A DNA stretch of 64,000 nt from positions 2,232,001 through 2,296,000 of the forward strand of contig JAHNUO010000004.1 of assembly GCA_019787685.1 (NCBI GenBank). Direction: 5' to 3'. The stretch comes from Chiua virens (lineage: Eukaryota > Basidiomycota > Agaricomycetes > Boletales > Boletaceae). Within the stretch, counting starts at the first letter, position 1; each line of letters starts with the position of its first letter. Shown here in pieces: positions 48,328-59,779 of this stretch. A program made the translations under genes and the position numbers. The notes beneath the pieces were generated by a model that was given only the letters and a program-made list of their open reading frames with translations, was not told where the DNA came from and did no database searches.

Positions 48328-50636
48328 TCAAGTCAGTACCGCATTGGCAGCCCAATCAAAAGATGCATGGACACAAGACACGCACGCGCATCGCTGAAGC
48401 TGTGCCGGGTCGGTTCTAAAGGGCACGACCACGGGTACGTCCGCCGCCGTACGATTGAACAGCATCTCCGTCTCCCCAATGTCGTACTTGTCCCAATATG
48501 GCGTGATGTTGGTCGGATCAAATTTCCTGTTGACGTCGTAGTACTTGGCGAGGGACATGAAGGATTGGGCAAAGGCAGTGATGAATTGCGTGTTGTTGTA
48601 GGGAGGGGGATTGCTTGGGCTGCGATAAGATGAGACATCCGTTGAGAGTTGACGGGATGAGAGCGCGATATGGCATACCTGTTGAAGTAATAGATGGAGT
48701 CTTGACCGTGGTGTGCGGGCGGAATCGCAAAGAAACCCTGAGGCGAATCTATCAGGTCCATCGTAGTGTTTGCAGGGTAGGGAAAGCTAACCTTCCACGA
48801 ACGACCAGTGAACGTCTGGAGCAGGTAGTAGGTCGGACACACGAAGATGGCTACAACAAGATTCGAATCGGCGATGACATACGTGCCGTGTCAGTCTTTA
48901 ACTCACAATCCCCCACTACCATGATGGCCTGCTCGAGTGCATTTCCGTAGTCTTGATATATGTATGCAGCTTCTTGGACTTGAAGAGATGACATGTCTGG
49001 GAAAAGCTGAGAGACATAATCCGTGATCGTCAATGTCTCGTCCACTGGCACAAAAATATTTCCTTCATTCTGGTTGCTAACAGCGAGGAGGACTTGCTTC
49101 GAGGACGTCAGCTGGCATAAGATGCTGTCAAGAGGATTCACGCACTCCGTTCACTTGACCTTTGGCAAGGGTGACAGTTGGACGCTCGAGGATGAACGTG
49201 CCATCAACCACAGGAACGAAGACGTAAGTTCCATAGAATGCAGAGCCAGCGAGATCGTAGTTTGCAGTCTGGAGAGTCTCTGCATCCACGTTTTGTAGAC
49301 ATGTAAACGTGTCGGCACTCGATTCGCATCTGTACACAGTGCGTTACTACTGACGGAGGTACATCGGACAATATTGTCTTACCCGGTCATACTGACAACT
49401 TCGTTATAAAATGTCTAACCTCGATTAGTTTACTGTCACATTGAACAGAGACCAAGACGCAGCACCTACCTGAGGTACCCGATCATTGTAGTAATACTTA
49501 GAAGGTAAAAACACGGAACTGGTGATTGCACCATAGAAAAGCGGCGGTTGCGTGTTGCCTCCGTTGGCGATAATATGTTGCAGAACGGAACCAGCACCTG
49601 CGGACTCGCCCCAAATCGTGACATGGGCTTTATCACCACCAAACAGTCCAATCTAGTGTAGACTCATAAGCATAAGTAAAGGTGGACACATGTGAAGAAT
49701 TGTACATGATCCTGCACCCATTGCAGTGCAAAGGTTTGATCAACTTGCGACGCCAGATCCTATCAGCGCAATCCAGGGTAAAGGGTAAGAAAGTTCTCAC
49801 GGAGGCCAGCATTCAGAGCACCTTGAGCTTTGATCTCGTTCCCAGAAAGAAACCCTATTAGATTAATCATGTCCAGTAACGGAGGTTCCAACAGCCGCGA
49901 ATCGTACCGAATGCACCGAGACGGTATTGGATGACAACGACCACCATGGTGTTCAGTGAATCAGCGAGGAGGTCTGCCCCATTGTCCTCGGCAGCATAGC
50001 CAGCCTCATACCTGCATTGCCAGATCAGATGTGTACGTATGGATAAGTAGATCAAACGCGTACCCTCCTCCGTGAATCCATACCAAAACCGGGAGCCCAC
50101 CTGCAGAGATGACCGGTTCAAGCACCGTCCCGGGCACGAATACACTACGGGTTTAGCTTATACCGATTCCGCGGCTCTGATGTACCATTCTACTCACTTC
50201 AGGAACAAACAATCTTCCGAAGCAGGTGGTGTTACGCTTTGTCGCTTGTTGAAACCGTAAGACGAGACAGGCGCAGTTGCGTTGGTACCGGATCCAGTTT
50301 GATAGCATATGTTAGGATTCTGCGTTGCGGGTTGGACACCTGACTGAACGGCCGGTGGCTGAGGTGCTTGAAACCTCAAGTTTTCTGACACGGTCGTATT
50401 GCAAATCAGTCTCATGATAACCACGGCGGTAGGTCGTACTTACCGAGTGGTGGAGCAGCATAACGAATGCTCAAGAAGCTAGTGATATTTTCCTGCGCGT
50501 CAAAGTATCCTTGGTATTGCGCATAACCAAGATCCACGGTTGGCCCTGTTACGTTTGTGTTTGCAGCCGTCGAAGTGATTATGGGGCATAGTAGAGCGAT
50601 CAACCACAATATAATCCAGTCAATGCGACGAAGCAT
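48328..50636 (-). CDS. Secreted type-B carboxylesterase/lipase
   Basis: Alpha/beta-hydrolase ester-cleaving enzyme. It starts at ATG 50634-50636 with a signal peptide (MLRRIDWIILWLIALLCPII then TSTA). Exons read SIRYAAPPLG, NLRFQAPQPP and ASEDCLFLK (type-B signature 2 region). The oxyanion block LPVLVWIHGGG is followed by YEAGYAAEDNGADLL and VVVVIQYRLGAFG. The nucleophile elbow is VTIWGESAGAGS. The acidic residue lies in AVSNQNEGNIFVP and the His in IPPAHHGQDSIYYFNR, completing a Ser-Glu-His triad. It ends at 48328 after SFDWAANAVLT. Several N-glycosylation sites (NVT, NIT, NTT) fit secretion. The many short introns all appear in frame. Substrate not predictable. Confidence 0.9.
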
Positions 50637-52183
50637 CTTGACAAAACCTCAGAGGATTGAATAGCGGTTATGAATGGGTGATGGTTAGTGTCATAACCTG
50701 AGCCCCCTGTTTTTAAGGCGATGTCCATTCAGTGCGTCGTGAAACTATCTGCGGATATAAAGGGATGTGTGCACATCCAACGAAGAAGTTCGACGATAGA
50801 ACCCCGGGCCGCGCGTGACCTGGTCAGGAAGCTCGTAAGTACAAATAAATTTCCGGGAACTGAGGTTCCATCGCACACGTAGGCTCCTATGGGAAACTAG
50901 TGTGTTTCAAATGGCACGCCTCTCGGCCGCATTTTCTTCGAGACCACGGATCAGCAGAGTTCTCGTTGGCACGTTAATGTGCTTGAGACTCACCTAAGTA
51001 ACTTTCATTACATAATACACTGTATGATGGCACTTGTAGTTGTATAAGACTTGTAGTTGTATAAAAAAAAACTTACACCTGCCGCCGGATGTCACTTGGA
51101 CCATGGTCTGACCTCTTCTACCGGGAATACCTGGATCTCACTAGCATTTGAATTAGGCATCGTCAAATGATGGGCAAGGAACTGGCGTGTAACACTTGCT
51201 CATTCGACTGTTGTGTAAAAGCAATGTTTGTCTGCCACGGTGTTTCTTCGGATCCACAGCCCTTTAAAGCGATCTCGTGATGAGAAAACCACTAGCTGGA
51301 GAGGAACCAACTGATTTCCAACCAAGCGTCAGGACTTAATCAGGTAAGTTTGCGTCAAACTACCTTTCTTTCATATGAAACTAAATATCCACGCCTTGGT
51401 CGTCCAGGACGTACCTTGTTTACATACAAGATCATAGGGAAGGAGAATTGTGGCTGTCCGGGGTTCCGAAATTTGATTTCCCACTTGCATATTTGTGCTT
51501 GTTTTGTTCCAAGTTTCTATGTACTCAAGTACCTGATACGCATGGCTTGTAAATAAGGTTTCAGTCGAACCTCGGCCATAACCCTAGTCCCGTACGGTAG
51601 GAGTGAAACTGTCAACTGCACGCTCATCTGAGTGACCATTCTGAAGTACGATTCAAGGTCACCCCCAGCGACTCGGACCTTGCATGTTTCCGACTTAGAC
51701 GTTGACAGCGACAAGCATATCCGATCAAAAACCATTCCACGGCAAGCTAGGCTGTGCGGGGAGCCATGTTGTTCACAGCGCCCATATAACATAAGTGGCA
51801 ACTGATAACAACACCGATATATCGGGAGACTTGGAGCAAACTTATAATGTATTCGCAAGTCCCAGACAACGAGTCGAGAGGAGCCTGTCTGCCAGTGTGT
51901 CAGTGATCTCACTATGACGAATTTTGTGCACGATTTAATTGTTAAACCCCACACTCACCATATCTGTAGAGCGGAATCCGTGACAAGGCAAATTAGGTTT
52001 CGTACGTCCGCAGCAGCTCAACGCGATCCTACACGTGCGGCAGGCTATCGTTAGATTTAGTCAAATCTCGGAGCTTCAAGCGAGCCAGCTATCCACCCTT
52101 TAAAACCTCAGGGCAGCTCTGTCGTGAAACTGGCGCTTCTTGTTCCCCTTTCTTCATTTCCCTTAATCTCACACTCCAAGACC
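50637..52183. other. Intergenic, no gene seen
   Basis: About 1.5 kb between divergent genes. A minus-strand 145-codon frame (51517-51954) has no motif and I treat it as chance. Confidence 0.45.
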
Positions 52184-53945
52184 ATGTCTTCAGTGCAGTC
52201 CACTGTGGAAAGCATTTTACTGAATAATTACGTTAGTGGTACGCTAGTCTCTGTCTAAGAACGACAAACTTCACAAGAGAATCCACAGTTGCGATCGTCA
52301 CGATTATTGGATATGATTACAGTAATGTCCTTTCCATACAGCCATCCCGAAGGTTCAGGCTGATCACTGTACTGCGATGTCATCAGTCCTCACGTTTCCG
52401 AGAGAGGTATCTCGCTTTTTTGATACCGTGATTCGGGTTACAGACTGACGACATGCTAAGATGGAGTATATTTGGGTCCGCAGTGCGAAGGGTTTCAAGT
52501 AAATCACGTTTCTAATGGGATTACAGAGCAGGCCATGGACCTCGGTATCCACGCTCTTCGTTTTCGTGCGTGTGGAATTTTTGGCGTCTTTCATGATTTG
52601 TAGTGACTGCGTGTCAGGTCCGTTATCTTAGCCTGTGCGCCTACATGTGCGTCCATGACTATAAAAGCCATGCAAGCACCGGATGCTGATCTGATTCCTT
52701 CATTAGGATCCTCGCTGTCTGTACGTCCGAAATTTTGAAATTGGCGGTAGATGGAACTAACCCACATCATCGAAGCGGGAACTACTTTTATACCTGGCCC
52801 TACAAAGGTAGTTTTTCTTACATGACCATTGGTCAATGAGTCTAACGATCCCGACTTACAGCTGTGAGCATCCATTTTTCGACTTTGTTGAGTCAGAAAC
52901 CTTAGTATGATTGATATCCACCCCACAGTTGTATGTGTACTTCTCCGTACGTTCTACATCCGTTTCGTTCACTGACATTTCGAAGGTGCGAATTTGTCCA
53001 TTGTCGCTACCTGGGCCGTTCTTGGGTTTATTTGTGCGGCAGATTGTGAGTTCCAAATTAGCTAACTCAACAAAACGAGAGTCAATGTTGATCATAGTTG
53101 TAATGATCCTGCGTGCATGGGCAATGTGGAACAGGTCGAGGATCATCCTTGGCATTCTTCTTACTACTTATGCCGGGGAGATCATTCCTTCGACTATCGC
53201 TTGCATTTTCTACAGCAACACGCGCAATTTTACAGGTATGTAGAACTCAAGATTATGAATTACACATGTCGTGCTGACTGGGTTACTGGTGCAACCTGGC
53301 GCATCGCGCATCGTAGTGACCGTCTCCAAAATCCTGGACTTTTCGTTTTGCTCACAGCAAGCTGACTCTGCCACTTGGAATGAGATAGCTGACACAACGC
53401 AACTTATTCATGCCGCTATAACATGCATCGTGGTTATCATCCAGTTCATAAGACAGTCGTTCCAGGTGTACCAAGCAACGAAGCAGTGGCAATCCAACCG
53501 ATTTATCAACCTGCTTTTTATGCAAGGCATCCTTTACTTCCTTGCGTAAGTCCTCGTCTTACTCCCTCCCTTTCCATTCCAACAAATACTACTTGCGTGA
53601 CGAATGGAACTAACAGTCGCCCTCCCTGACAGTTTCCTGGTGTGGAACATCGTGAACACGTTGCTCCAGTGGGGGAAAATCTCAGTGGGGGGATGGCAAA
53701 TTGTGTTCCTTGGCCTTGTGGAACCTGTTCCGATGGCCATATTACCTTCCCGATTTATCCTGAGTGTGCGGGAACTGTACGCACGTAACGTACAGGGCGG
53801 ACGGAGTGGCGGGATCGACTCTGGGTTTGGATTGTCGACGTTCTCTACCCGCAGTGAAGGGACGATGGTCTTTGCGGAGGGCCCGGGGTGGAACGAGGAA
53901 TTGGTGCGTAATGAAGAAATACCGATGGAAGTGTCGGAGGCGTAA
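52184..53945 (+). CDS. DUF6533-type multi-helix membrane protein
   Basis: Member of the Agaricomycete-expanded family of seven-helix proteins with an N-terminal DUF6533 domain. The start ATG at 52184 (MSSVQSTVESILLNNY) splices to VAIVTIIGYDYILTFPREVS, where the YDY-LTFPREV motif is the domain hallmark. A further exon gives RPWTSVSTLFVFVRVEFLAS. After an unclear region (about 52600-53070) comes LIIVVMILRAWAMWNRSRII, a helix with the family's LR-WA-NRSR motif. Then follow the segments TTYAGEIIPSTIACIFY, TQLIHAAITCIVVIIQFIRQ, RFINLLFMQGILYFLA, FLVWNIVNTLLQWGKIS and PVPMAILPSRFILSVRE. It ends EIPMEVSEA at TAA 53943-53945. Molecular function is unknown. It is not an Ste3 pheromone receptor: the motif set is different. 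Confidence 0.8.
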
Positions 53946-54640
53946 TTTGATTGGCATTCCGTAACGCAGATTGAAAGCCGGTGCTCATCATCATTCTGTA
54001 TGGCGTTTCTCTATTGCCGACCCGTGGGTTTCGGCGAACTCGGCGTATCAAAAAACAAGTGCTGTGGGCGATGTGCCTGAGTCGGACCGGGTTAATAACA
54101 AGTAGCCTCTTCCCCCCAGGGGCTAGGGCAGACCGCCATTCCTTGGACGCACAGAGGCACAAGGTCCAGGTTCTCCAACTCAAGCTACCGTCCGAGTCGC
54201 CTCTCCTCCGATTCCATGACCAGCCGTATGACCATTAGCGGTTGTAAGCTGACATCACCTGTCGTGCTTTGGTGCCTGCCCCCACTGTTCGGAGAATGCC
54301 TGCAAGAAGCCGACCCGGTGGGGGGAGTCGCGGTAACTTGAAAGCCCTTGACAATGCTCGCAAAGTGGGAACAGCATCTACACCACCTCTTATACATACT
54401 GCATGCTAGACCCCTGGGAGACCCGAAACTTCGACTCGGAGCAAGGTGTGATGAGATACGTGACATCTCACATAGTAGATCTCACGCCAAGGTAGCGCTC
54501 TCGTCGTGCTACAGTGCATTTTCGCCTCAAATACACGACGCTCTCAATCAGCTACTTGATGGAGAGATAAAGTATCTCATACACGAGATGACGTCTAAGC
54601 AGGTTAGACACAAAAAGCGTCCACCTTTATCGATCGTCCT
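53946..54640. other. Intergenic between convergent genes
   Basis: Only short unsupported frames, including a 93-codon minus-strand one at 54185-54466 without motifs. Confidence 0.45.
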
Positions 54641-55715
54641 TCACAACTCAATCGTTTCCTTGGTTTTGAACTTCCTGTTTGATCGATCCGCAGAACGGAA
54701 ACAAAATTGATTCCCATACAGGTCGAACTCGATGTAAGGTTTATCGAGCACCGTTTTCGTATCTTGTTCTTTTTCTTGGAGCGCTGTCTGCATGGGATCC
54801 CGTTCGGTAGCCGGAGGAAGGAAGGTCGAGTAGAGTGGTACGGTGAGCGCAAAGACGGAGTTCTGTTTCGGGACGACTGTGGAAACCAAAGAGTCTTAGA
54901 CGGATTGGGATGACGTAGAGAGGAAGGGTAGTACGTTTTAACTGGTTTTTTTGAGTGATGAGCTTGAACGCGTTCTCCGTCTCATGGATGACAATCCCAG
55001 AGAGACCGACGAGACATGGATTGCGGCTTTTGCGAACTAGGATTAGGCGCAAGGTATGAGTCAGTGAGCGAGCGAAATCAGACTACAGCTCGCCTGCGAG
55101 TAGTGCCCCATTGAGATCGGCTTTGACAAGCTTCGCATGCATCGTGGACGCATTTGGCATCTTGCCCTCATGCGACGATGAAGCATCCGGAACACCAAGC
55201 CCCAACAGTTCCGACATGTACCCCATCCAGAGCTGATGCAGCGGGATGAACAAGTCGAACCTGATTCAACAAAAACGTTCCACGGTCAACACGACGCACA
55301 AGAAGTGAAACAGCATGTAATGACATACTGGGTCGCGTATTTTTCCAACTTCCAAAGCCCTTTGGATTTTGCTTCATTTCGTCCCAACGGTTTGAGTTTC
55401 TTTCGGTCTTTCTCAGTTCGTATGCGAGCTTGCTTTGCTGCTCTCTCTTTCTTGGCTTTGCTCTCCTTGGCTGGGTTTTCGAGGACGATATGACGATCTT
55501 TCACACGGCTTTCATATATTCCAGCGGGGTCAAATGACAACGTGAGTGCCTGCCGGACAAACGTTGGCGTGAAGGGCGTGTCCGTGGTTAGCTTCAGACG
55601 CTGATTCTATCAAACGCTAAGTTGAGTTTCATGGGTAAGCACCGAAAGTAGCACAAACCTTTCCATCAGTGAGTTTCTTATAAGGATCTACAACGTCTTT
55701 CTGAGTCGTAGTCAT
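54641..55715 (-). CDS. POP4: RNase P/MRP subunit p29 (Rpp29/Pop4)
   Basis: Protein subunit of nuclear RNase P and RNase MRP, which process pre-tRNA and pre-rRNA. It starts at ATG 55713-55715 (MTTTQKDVVDPYKKLTDGK); I reject the upstream non-ATG extension. It joins NQRLKLTTDTPFTPTFVRQ, a basic coiled region (KESKAKKERAAKQARIRTEK), then PLHQLWMGYMSELLGLGVPD and HAKLVKADLNGALL. The Sm-like core follows: VRKSRNPCLVGLSGIVIHET, ENAFKLITQKNQLK, VPKQNSVFALTVPL and IEFDLYGNQFCFRSADRSNR. It stops at TGA 54641-54643. The LVGLSGIVIHETENAF and KQNSVFAL blocks are diagnostic of this family. Confidence 0.9.
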
Positions 55716-56220
55716 CAAAGAAGCATGTTCGCACAATCTGAGGTTGAGTCTGCAGGTGACACAGCCACATGAGCTGGCGTTGTTCACCAAAGGTTTTAAA
55801 AACAAATAAATGGTGCTTGGTCGTAAGTTTACTAGCAAATTTTAAATTTGTGTACTTAAACTTGAAACAGATCGTCGACTCTGAAGAAACTGAAAGCTCT
55901 AGTGGTGCAGTATATAGTAACGGCTAGTGGATATTTTCTACCAGAGAGTTTCCCCTCAGTTGTAGACTATGCTGGAAGATCCAAAAGGGAGAGAGAGATC
56001 AAATAAATAATGAAATGCCAGCCCATAGGGGTGAAACGGTGGGAGGAAAACCATATACCAATAGCCTACGTCGAATCTTCCCGCTGACAAACAAGATCTG
56101 GACAACGATAACTCCGACTTGGATTCTGTATCGTATCGAAGTCAACTTAAATGCTTAATCAAAGCCAGCGACCTTACCACAACCAAAATGGTATCGAGAC
56201 CCGCCAATACAGCCTGGCGG
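55716..56220. other. Intergenic, promoter side of POP4
   Basis: No gene is seen between the two minus-strand genes. Confidence 0.5.
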
Positions 56221-56802
56221 CTATGGGTCGGTGAAAAGATCGGGAAGATCCTTCATATCCACGAGAATCACTCCAGCAACATCAAGCTCAGCTTCAATCT
56301 CACCCTCGATCACATGAGCTTTGGTAATGCTACCGCCATTCCAAATCTCAATGCGATCGAAGGTAGCGTGAGCACCTCTTATCAAGATAACCACGTTCCC
56401 TCTATCAAGCGCGGCGCGACACGTTGCACGAACGCAGTAATCGCTTTGCATGCCGACGATGGTGACCTCGGCGTTTTCCGGAATTAGGTCCCCGAGTTTG
56501 GTACCAGCGAACGCGTTGTTTTTCTTCTTATCAACAACGAACTCGTGCGAGAGGGGTGGGAAGTAGAGCTGCCACCCTAGCGTATTTGGCTCGTCGGGGT
56601 CGCTTGGTTCGCCACAGTTGCGAACGTGGATAATTCGTGGCGGATGACTTTCGGAACGCGCTTTGGAGAGGACGCTCTGGATGTTTTCACGGATTTTTTG
56701 TGCCAAAGGTACACCGCCGTCTTTGGTGTCTTTCAGGAGGTAAACTTGGACGTCTACGAGGAGGAGCACACGGCTCAGTGGTGGGTCTTGGCCGGGGGAC
56801 AT
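56221..56802 (-). CDS. Isochorismatase-like (cysteine hydrolase) family protein
   Basis: Single-exon 193-residue hydrolase of the isochorismatase/nicotinamidase fold. I start it at ATG 56800-56802 (MSPGQDPPLSR), because the upstream residues in frame are hydrophobic leader-like and the fold begins right after this Met; a membrane-anchored longer form from 56871 is the alternative. The catalytic Asp lies in VLLLVDVQVYLL. The Cys nucleophile lies in VTIVGMQSDYCVRATCRAAL, preceded by the usual NAFAGTKLGDLI block. The end is LPDLFTDP with TAG 56221-56223. The length fits the family. The substrate cannot be assigned; many fungal members act on small amides or esters. Confidence 0.87.
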   Translation of the reverse strand: MSPGQDPPLSRVLLLVDVQVYLLKDTKDGGVPLAQKIRENIQSVLSKARSESHPPRIIHVRNCGEPSDPDEPNTLGWQLYFPPLSHEFVVDKKKNNAFAGTKLGDLIPENAEVTIVGMQSDYCVRATCRAALDRGNVVILIRGAHATFDRIEIWNGGSITKAHVIEGEIEAELDVAGVILVDMKDLPDLFTDP

Positions 56803-57697
56803 GGTGAAACCGAACAAAAACGAAAGAAAAACGAAAGAAAAAATCTCAGATACGAATAGAAACACCCTCACAAATATAAACCATTGGGACCCACGGGAAT
56901 TCGAAAGGAGGGACAGGGACGATCGCCCGGGAACTAGTCACCTCGCGGTTAGGTAATTGTTGGACCTAGTTTGAACATGCTTACATACGAACTCCTTCAT
57001 TTATCGGATGACGTCATTGCGGAGTATGCCTCATCGATAAGTACTTACCAGCTCTGAAGCCGACAGGTTCTACCAGGCTGGAAAAAAGTGGTGAATCAAG
57101 GAAAAAGCCAAGCTTGACGAACCTATCTCGAAAGTCGGTGGCTAAAACCTCAAAATCGGCATTTGAGCTTTTTTTGACAATATAGTCCAGTCCGGTGCGA
57201 ATCGATCATCCGACCTTAATATTCGCAGTGGAGTCGCCCTAAGGGCCAATGACGTATTCCAGCGGCTCATCAAGTGGGCTCTCACGGTGTTCCTATTACT
57301 TCCGCCACAACCATCAACCAACGGCACCAGGGTTTGATCTGGTTCTTAACGAATCAGTGGGGCTGCTTAAGCGGTCCATCATGGTAATATACCTTATGAG
57401 CTCCAATATTTGCAAAGCCCATAGTCCAGTTTCCTGTGCCAGGACACAGCTAGCTCCCTAGGTGAATGATATTCACTTCATGACCGTCGACACTGCAAGA
57501 TGGTGGTCAAGGGGATCCAGGTTTACCTTGCCGTTATTGATCTGATACGTGTGCAAAGCATGTTACAAAACGCCAATTCTGATTCTCACAGTGGCGCTGC
57601 AGCACGCAACACCCGAGGGCATTAGACCGCTTCCTTCAGTCGGAACTCCACGTTTGATCTATGAATACACAATACATGTCCAGTGAGCTCACTCCCG
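56803..57697. other. Intergenic, no gene seen
   Basis: Short unsupported frames only. Confidence 0.5.
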
Positions 57698-58595
57698 TTA
57701 AGCCTGAGGAAACGTTTCCGCAAATTCCCCACTGTTCGCCATCTCAGTAACCACGTCCAGCCCCCCAACAAATTCGCCGTTGACGATGAATTGTGGGAAA
57801 GTTGGCCAGTCATTTAGCTTCTTCATTCCTATCGCCACCGAATGAGTGGATGGAAATCTCAACGAGGGTCACCCCACCTTGTCTAACTGTCTCGTCTTCG
57901 AGTATGTCAAAGTGTGTAAACTTGATCTGTCGTTCTCGCAACAGGTTGACCGCCTTCCTCGAGAAACCGCAGCGAGGGCTGTCAGGTTCCCCTTTCATGA
58001 ACAGAACTACTGGGCTTTGCGTCATGATACCATGCATGCGTGCCACGAGCTCTTCCTCTGATTCTCCCTTCTTCTCAGGGAGCTCATTGAGCTGTGGCGC
58101 CTTGCTCAGAGCTTTGTTGACCGATATTGTCGCACGACGGGCATCTACGCCCTCGAAACGATCGAGCAATTCATGACCCTTGAAATGTGATCCGCGGATG
58201 AGTAACGAATAGTGATGTGGAACTAGAAAAGCAAAGGTTCCGAACTTACTCGGAGAAGAATGGTCGTTGGAACTTCGTCGATACTAAACGAGTCTGAAAT
58301 ATCTTCCTGCTCCTCAGCCTCGACCTATTTTGCAATATCGCGGTAAATTGGGTGACCAAGACGAGTGTCACATATTAGCCGGCAGAAGATCGGATGCGAT
58401 TTCTGAGTATCTTACTTGCAAGACCAACAACTCAGGGTGCTTGTTAGCCAGCTCAGTGATAACTTGGTTCATCTGCTTGCATGGTTCGGCCCATGGAGCC
58501 CAGAAATTGACCAAAGAGACCCGCTTTAGATCGGTAGACAAGATTTCCTTGAAATGCTCCGGGGAAGTTACAACATGAAAGTTGGAGCCAGACAT
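57698..58595 (-). CDS. GRX4: Monothiol glutaredoxin of the Grx3/Grx4 (PICOT) class
   Basis: Cytosolic/nuclear iron-sulphur-binding glutaredoxin that signals iron status. It starts at ATG 58593-58595 (MSGSNFHVVTSPEHF). The N-terminal thioredoxin-like domain has VSLVNFWAPWAEPCKQMNQV with the WAEPC site. An exon around 58250-58320 and LLDRFEGVDARRATISVNKA lead to the glutaredoxin domain: VVLFMKGEPDSPRCGFSRKA with the CGFS active site, then IKFTHFDILEDETVRQG. A short intron (about 57831-57891) joins to KKLNDWPTFPQFIVNGEFVG and GGLDVVTEMANSGEF. It stops at TAA 57698-57700. One thioredoxin plus one glutaredoxin domain is the fungal arrangement. Confidence 0.92.
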
Positions 58596-59162
58596 GGTGT
58601 AAGCTGGGGGAAAAGAAAGACAAAAGTGTGTGTAGGACTGACGATAAAGACGACTGCGATTCTCACCCAAAGAACGTAAGGGATTAATGTCGTTGGGGAG
58701 GGCGCTCGGCAACTTGAAGTGGAGGAGTCGGTTTCGGAGTCGGACACTGGCTGGTCCTAAAATAGCATGCTTATCTGATTAGCTGACTGATCCACTTCGC
58801 CATGCAATTGCCATGGCGTCATACCCGCGCAATGTTTCGCTCGAATCAGCCCACATCCCCTTGAACGGTTCCTGGAACGTATCTGCGTAGTACGTACGCG
58901 GACCGCGGTGATTTTTGAACTTTGTTCTTTTCTTTCTTTTTTCCCAGCTTACTAGTGGGTGTCTCACTGGCGAAATGTAGCAGTCGCTTCCCACGTCACC
59001 ATGATCGCGTTCACCACAGGCCCACGCCCAAGCCGATCTTCCCATCGGTAAACCAAACCTGTTAAATGAGAGGTATGTACAAGCGTTCCTTCCGAGGACC
59101 TTTGTCGACCATGCAGGTACTAAATTGCAGGCACTAAATCAGCATGCGAAATAGAATTCCAT
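58596..59162. other. Promoter region of GRX4 and intergenic
   Basis: No gene is seen between GRX4 and the divergently oriented tRNA-Ile. Confidence 0.5.
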
Positions 59163-59236
59163 GGCCGGCTAGCTCAGTTGGTTAGAGCGTCGTGCTAATA
59201 ACGCGAAGGTCCTGGGTTCGACCCCCATGTTGGCCA
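59163..59236 (+). tRNA. tRNA-Ile (anticodon AAT)
   Basis: Intronless cloverleaf. The acceptor GGCCGGC pairs with GTTGGCC (including G-U pairs) with discriminator A. The D stem is GCTC/GAGC with loop AGTTGGTTA. The anticodon stem is TCGTG/CGCGA with loop CTAATAA, giving anticodon AAT (IAU). The T arm is CTGGG-TTCGACC-CCCAT, with a weak outer pair. Confidence 0.93.
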
Positions 59237-59240
59237 TATC

Positions 59241-59245
59241 TTTTT
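59241..59245 (+). terminator. RNA polymerase III terminator of tRNA-Ile
   Basis: Run of five T four bases after the tRNA. Confidence 0.7.
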
Positions 59246-59779
59246 CTTTCTAGGATTTCATTTTGAAATGTCAAGGAACCAAGGCATCACACCTTTATCT
59301 TTCCCTAATGTTCCCACAGTATCATCATCTTAGTACTAGTAGGCCCGACATTGTTGAAAAGTTGGTGTGATGGCGCACTCTGGAAACCAGCAAGTTCTTA
59401 CAACTTGTCATCCCGTGACATACAATGCGACCTCATCCCAAATTCAGAGCCCAACATAGATAAACCCATGCATGGATTGCTTGTGCGGCCCTCGTCACAT
59501 CCGGTACCGTCCCCCTCAATTGAATCAAACAGCTGCTCGTACACGCCTCGTGCTACATCATATCATTGTCCCCACTCGACCTCATCGTCGTAATCACATT
59601 CCTTATGATACCCAATCATCACCGCTAAGACATCCACAGCCTCCTCCAATAATGCCCCAGCCGCCTGTTGTTGTCTGACACACTGAGGACGCGAGATCCG
59701 AATGGTTTCCTGATAGGTGAGATGCTGGGCTCAGTGGGCTTGCGTCATTTGGACGAAAACATCGTCGACCGTGCCGGAA
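59246..59779. other. Intergenic, no gene seen
   Basis: Only short unsupported frames. Confidence 0.45.

Noticed and set aside
51517..51954. 145-codon minus-strand ORF between carboxylesterase and DUF6533 gene
   Set aside because: No motif or hydrophobic pattern; composition looks random.
52184..53945. Possible Ste3 pheromone receptor to pair with the pheromone
   Set aside because: The YDY-LTFPREV and LRAWAMWNRSR motifs identify the DUF6533 family instead, and it lies 40 kb away.
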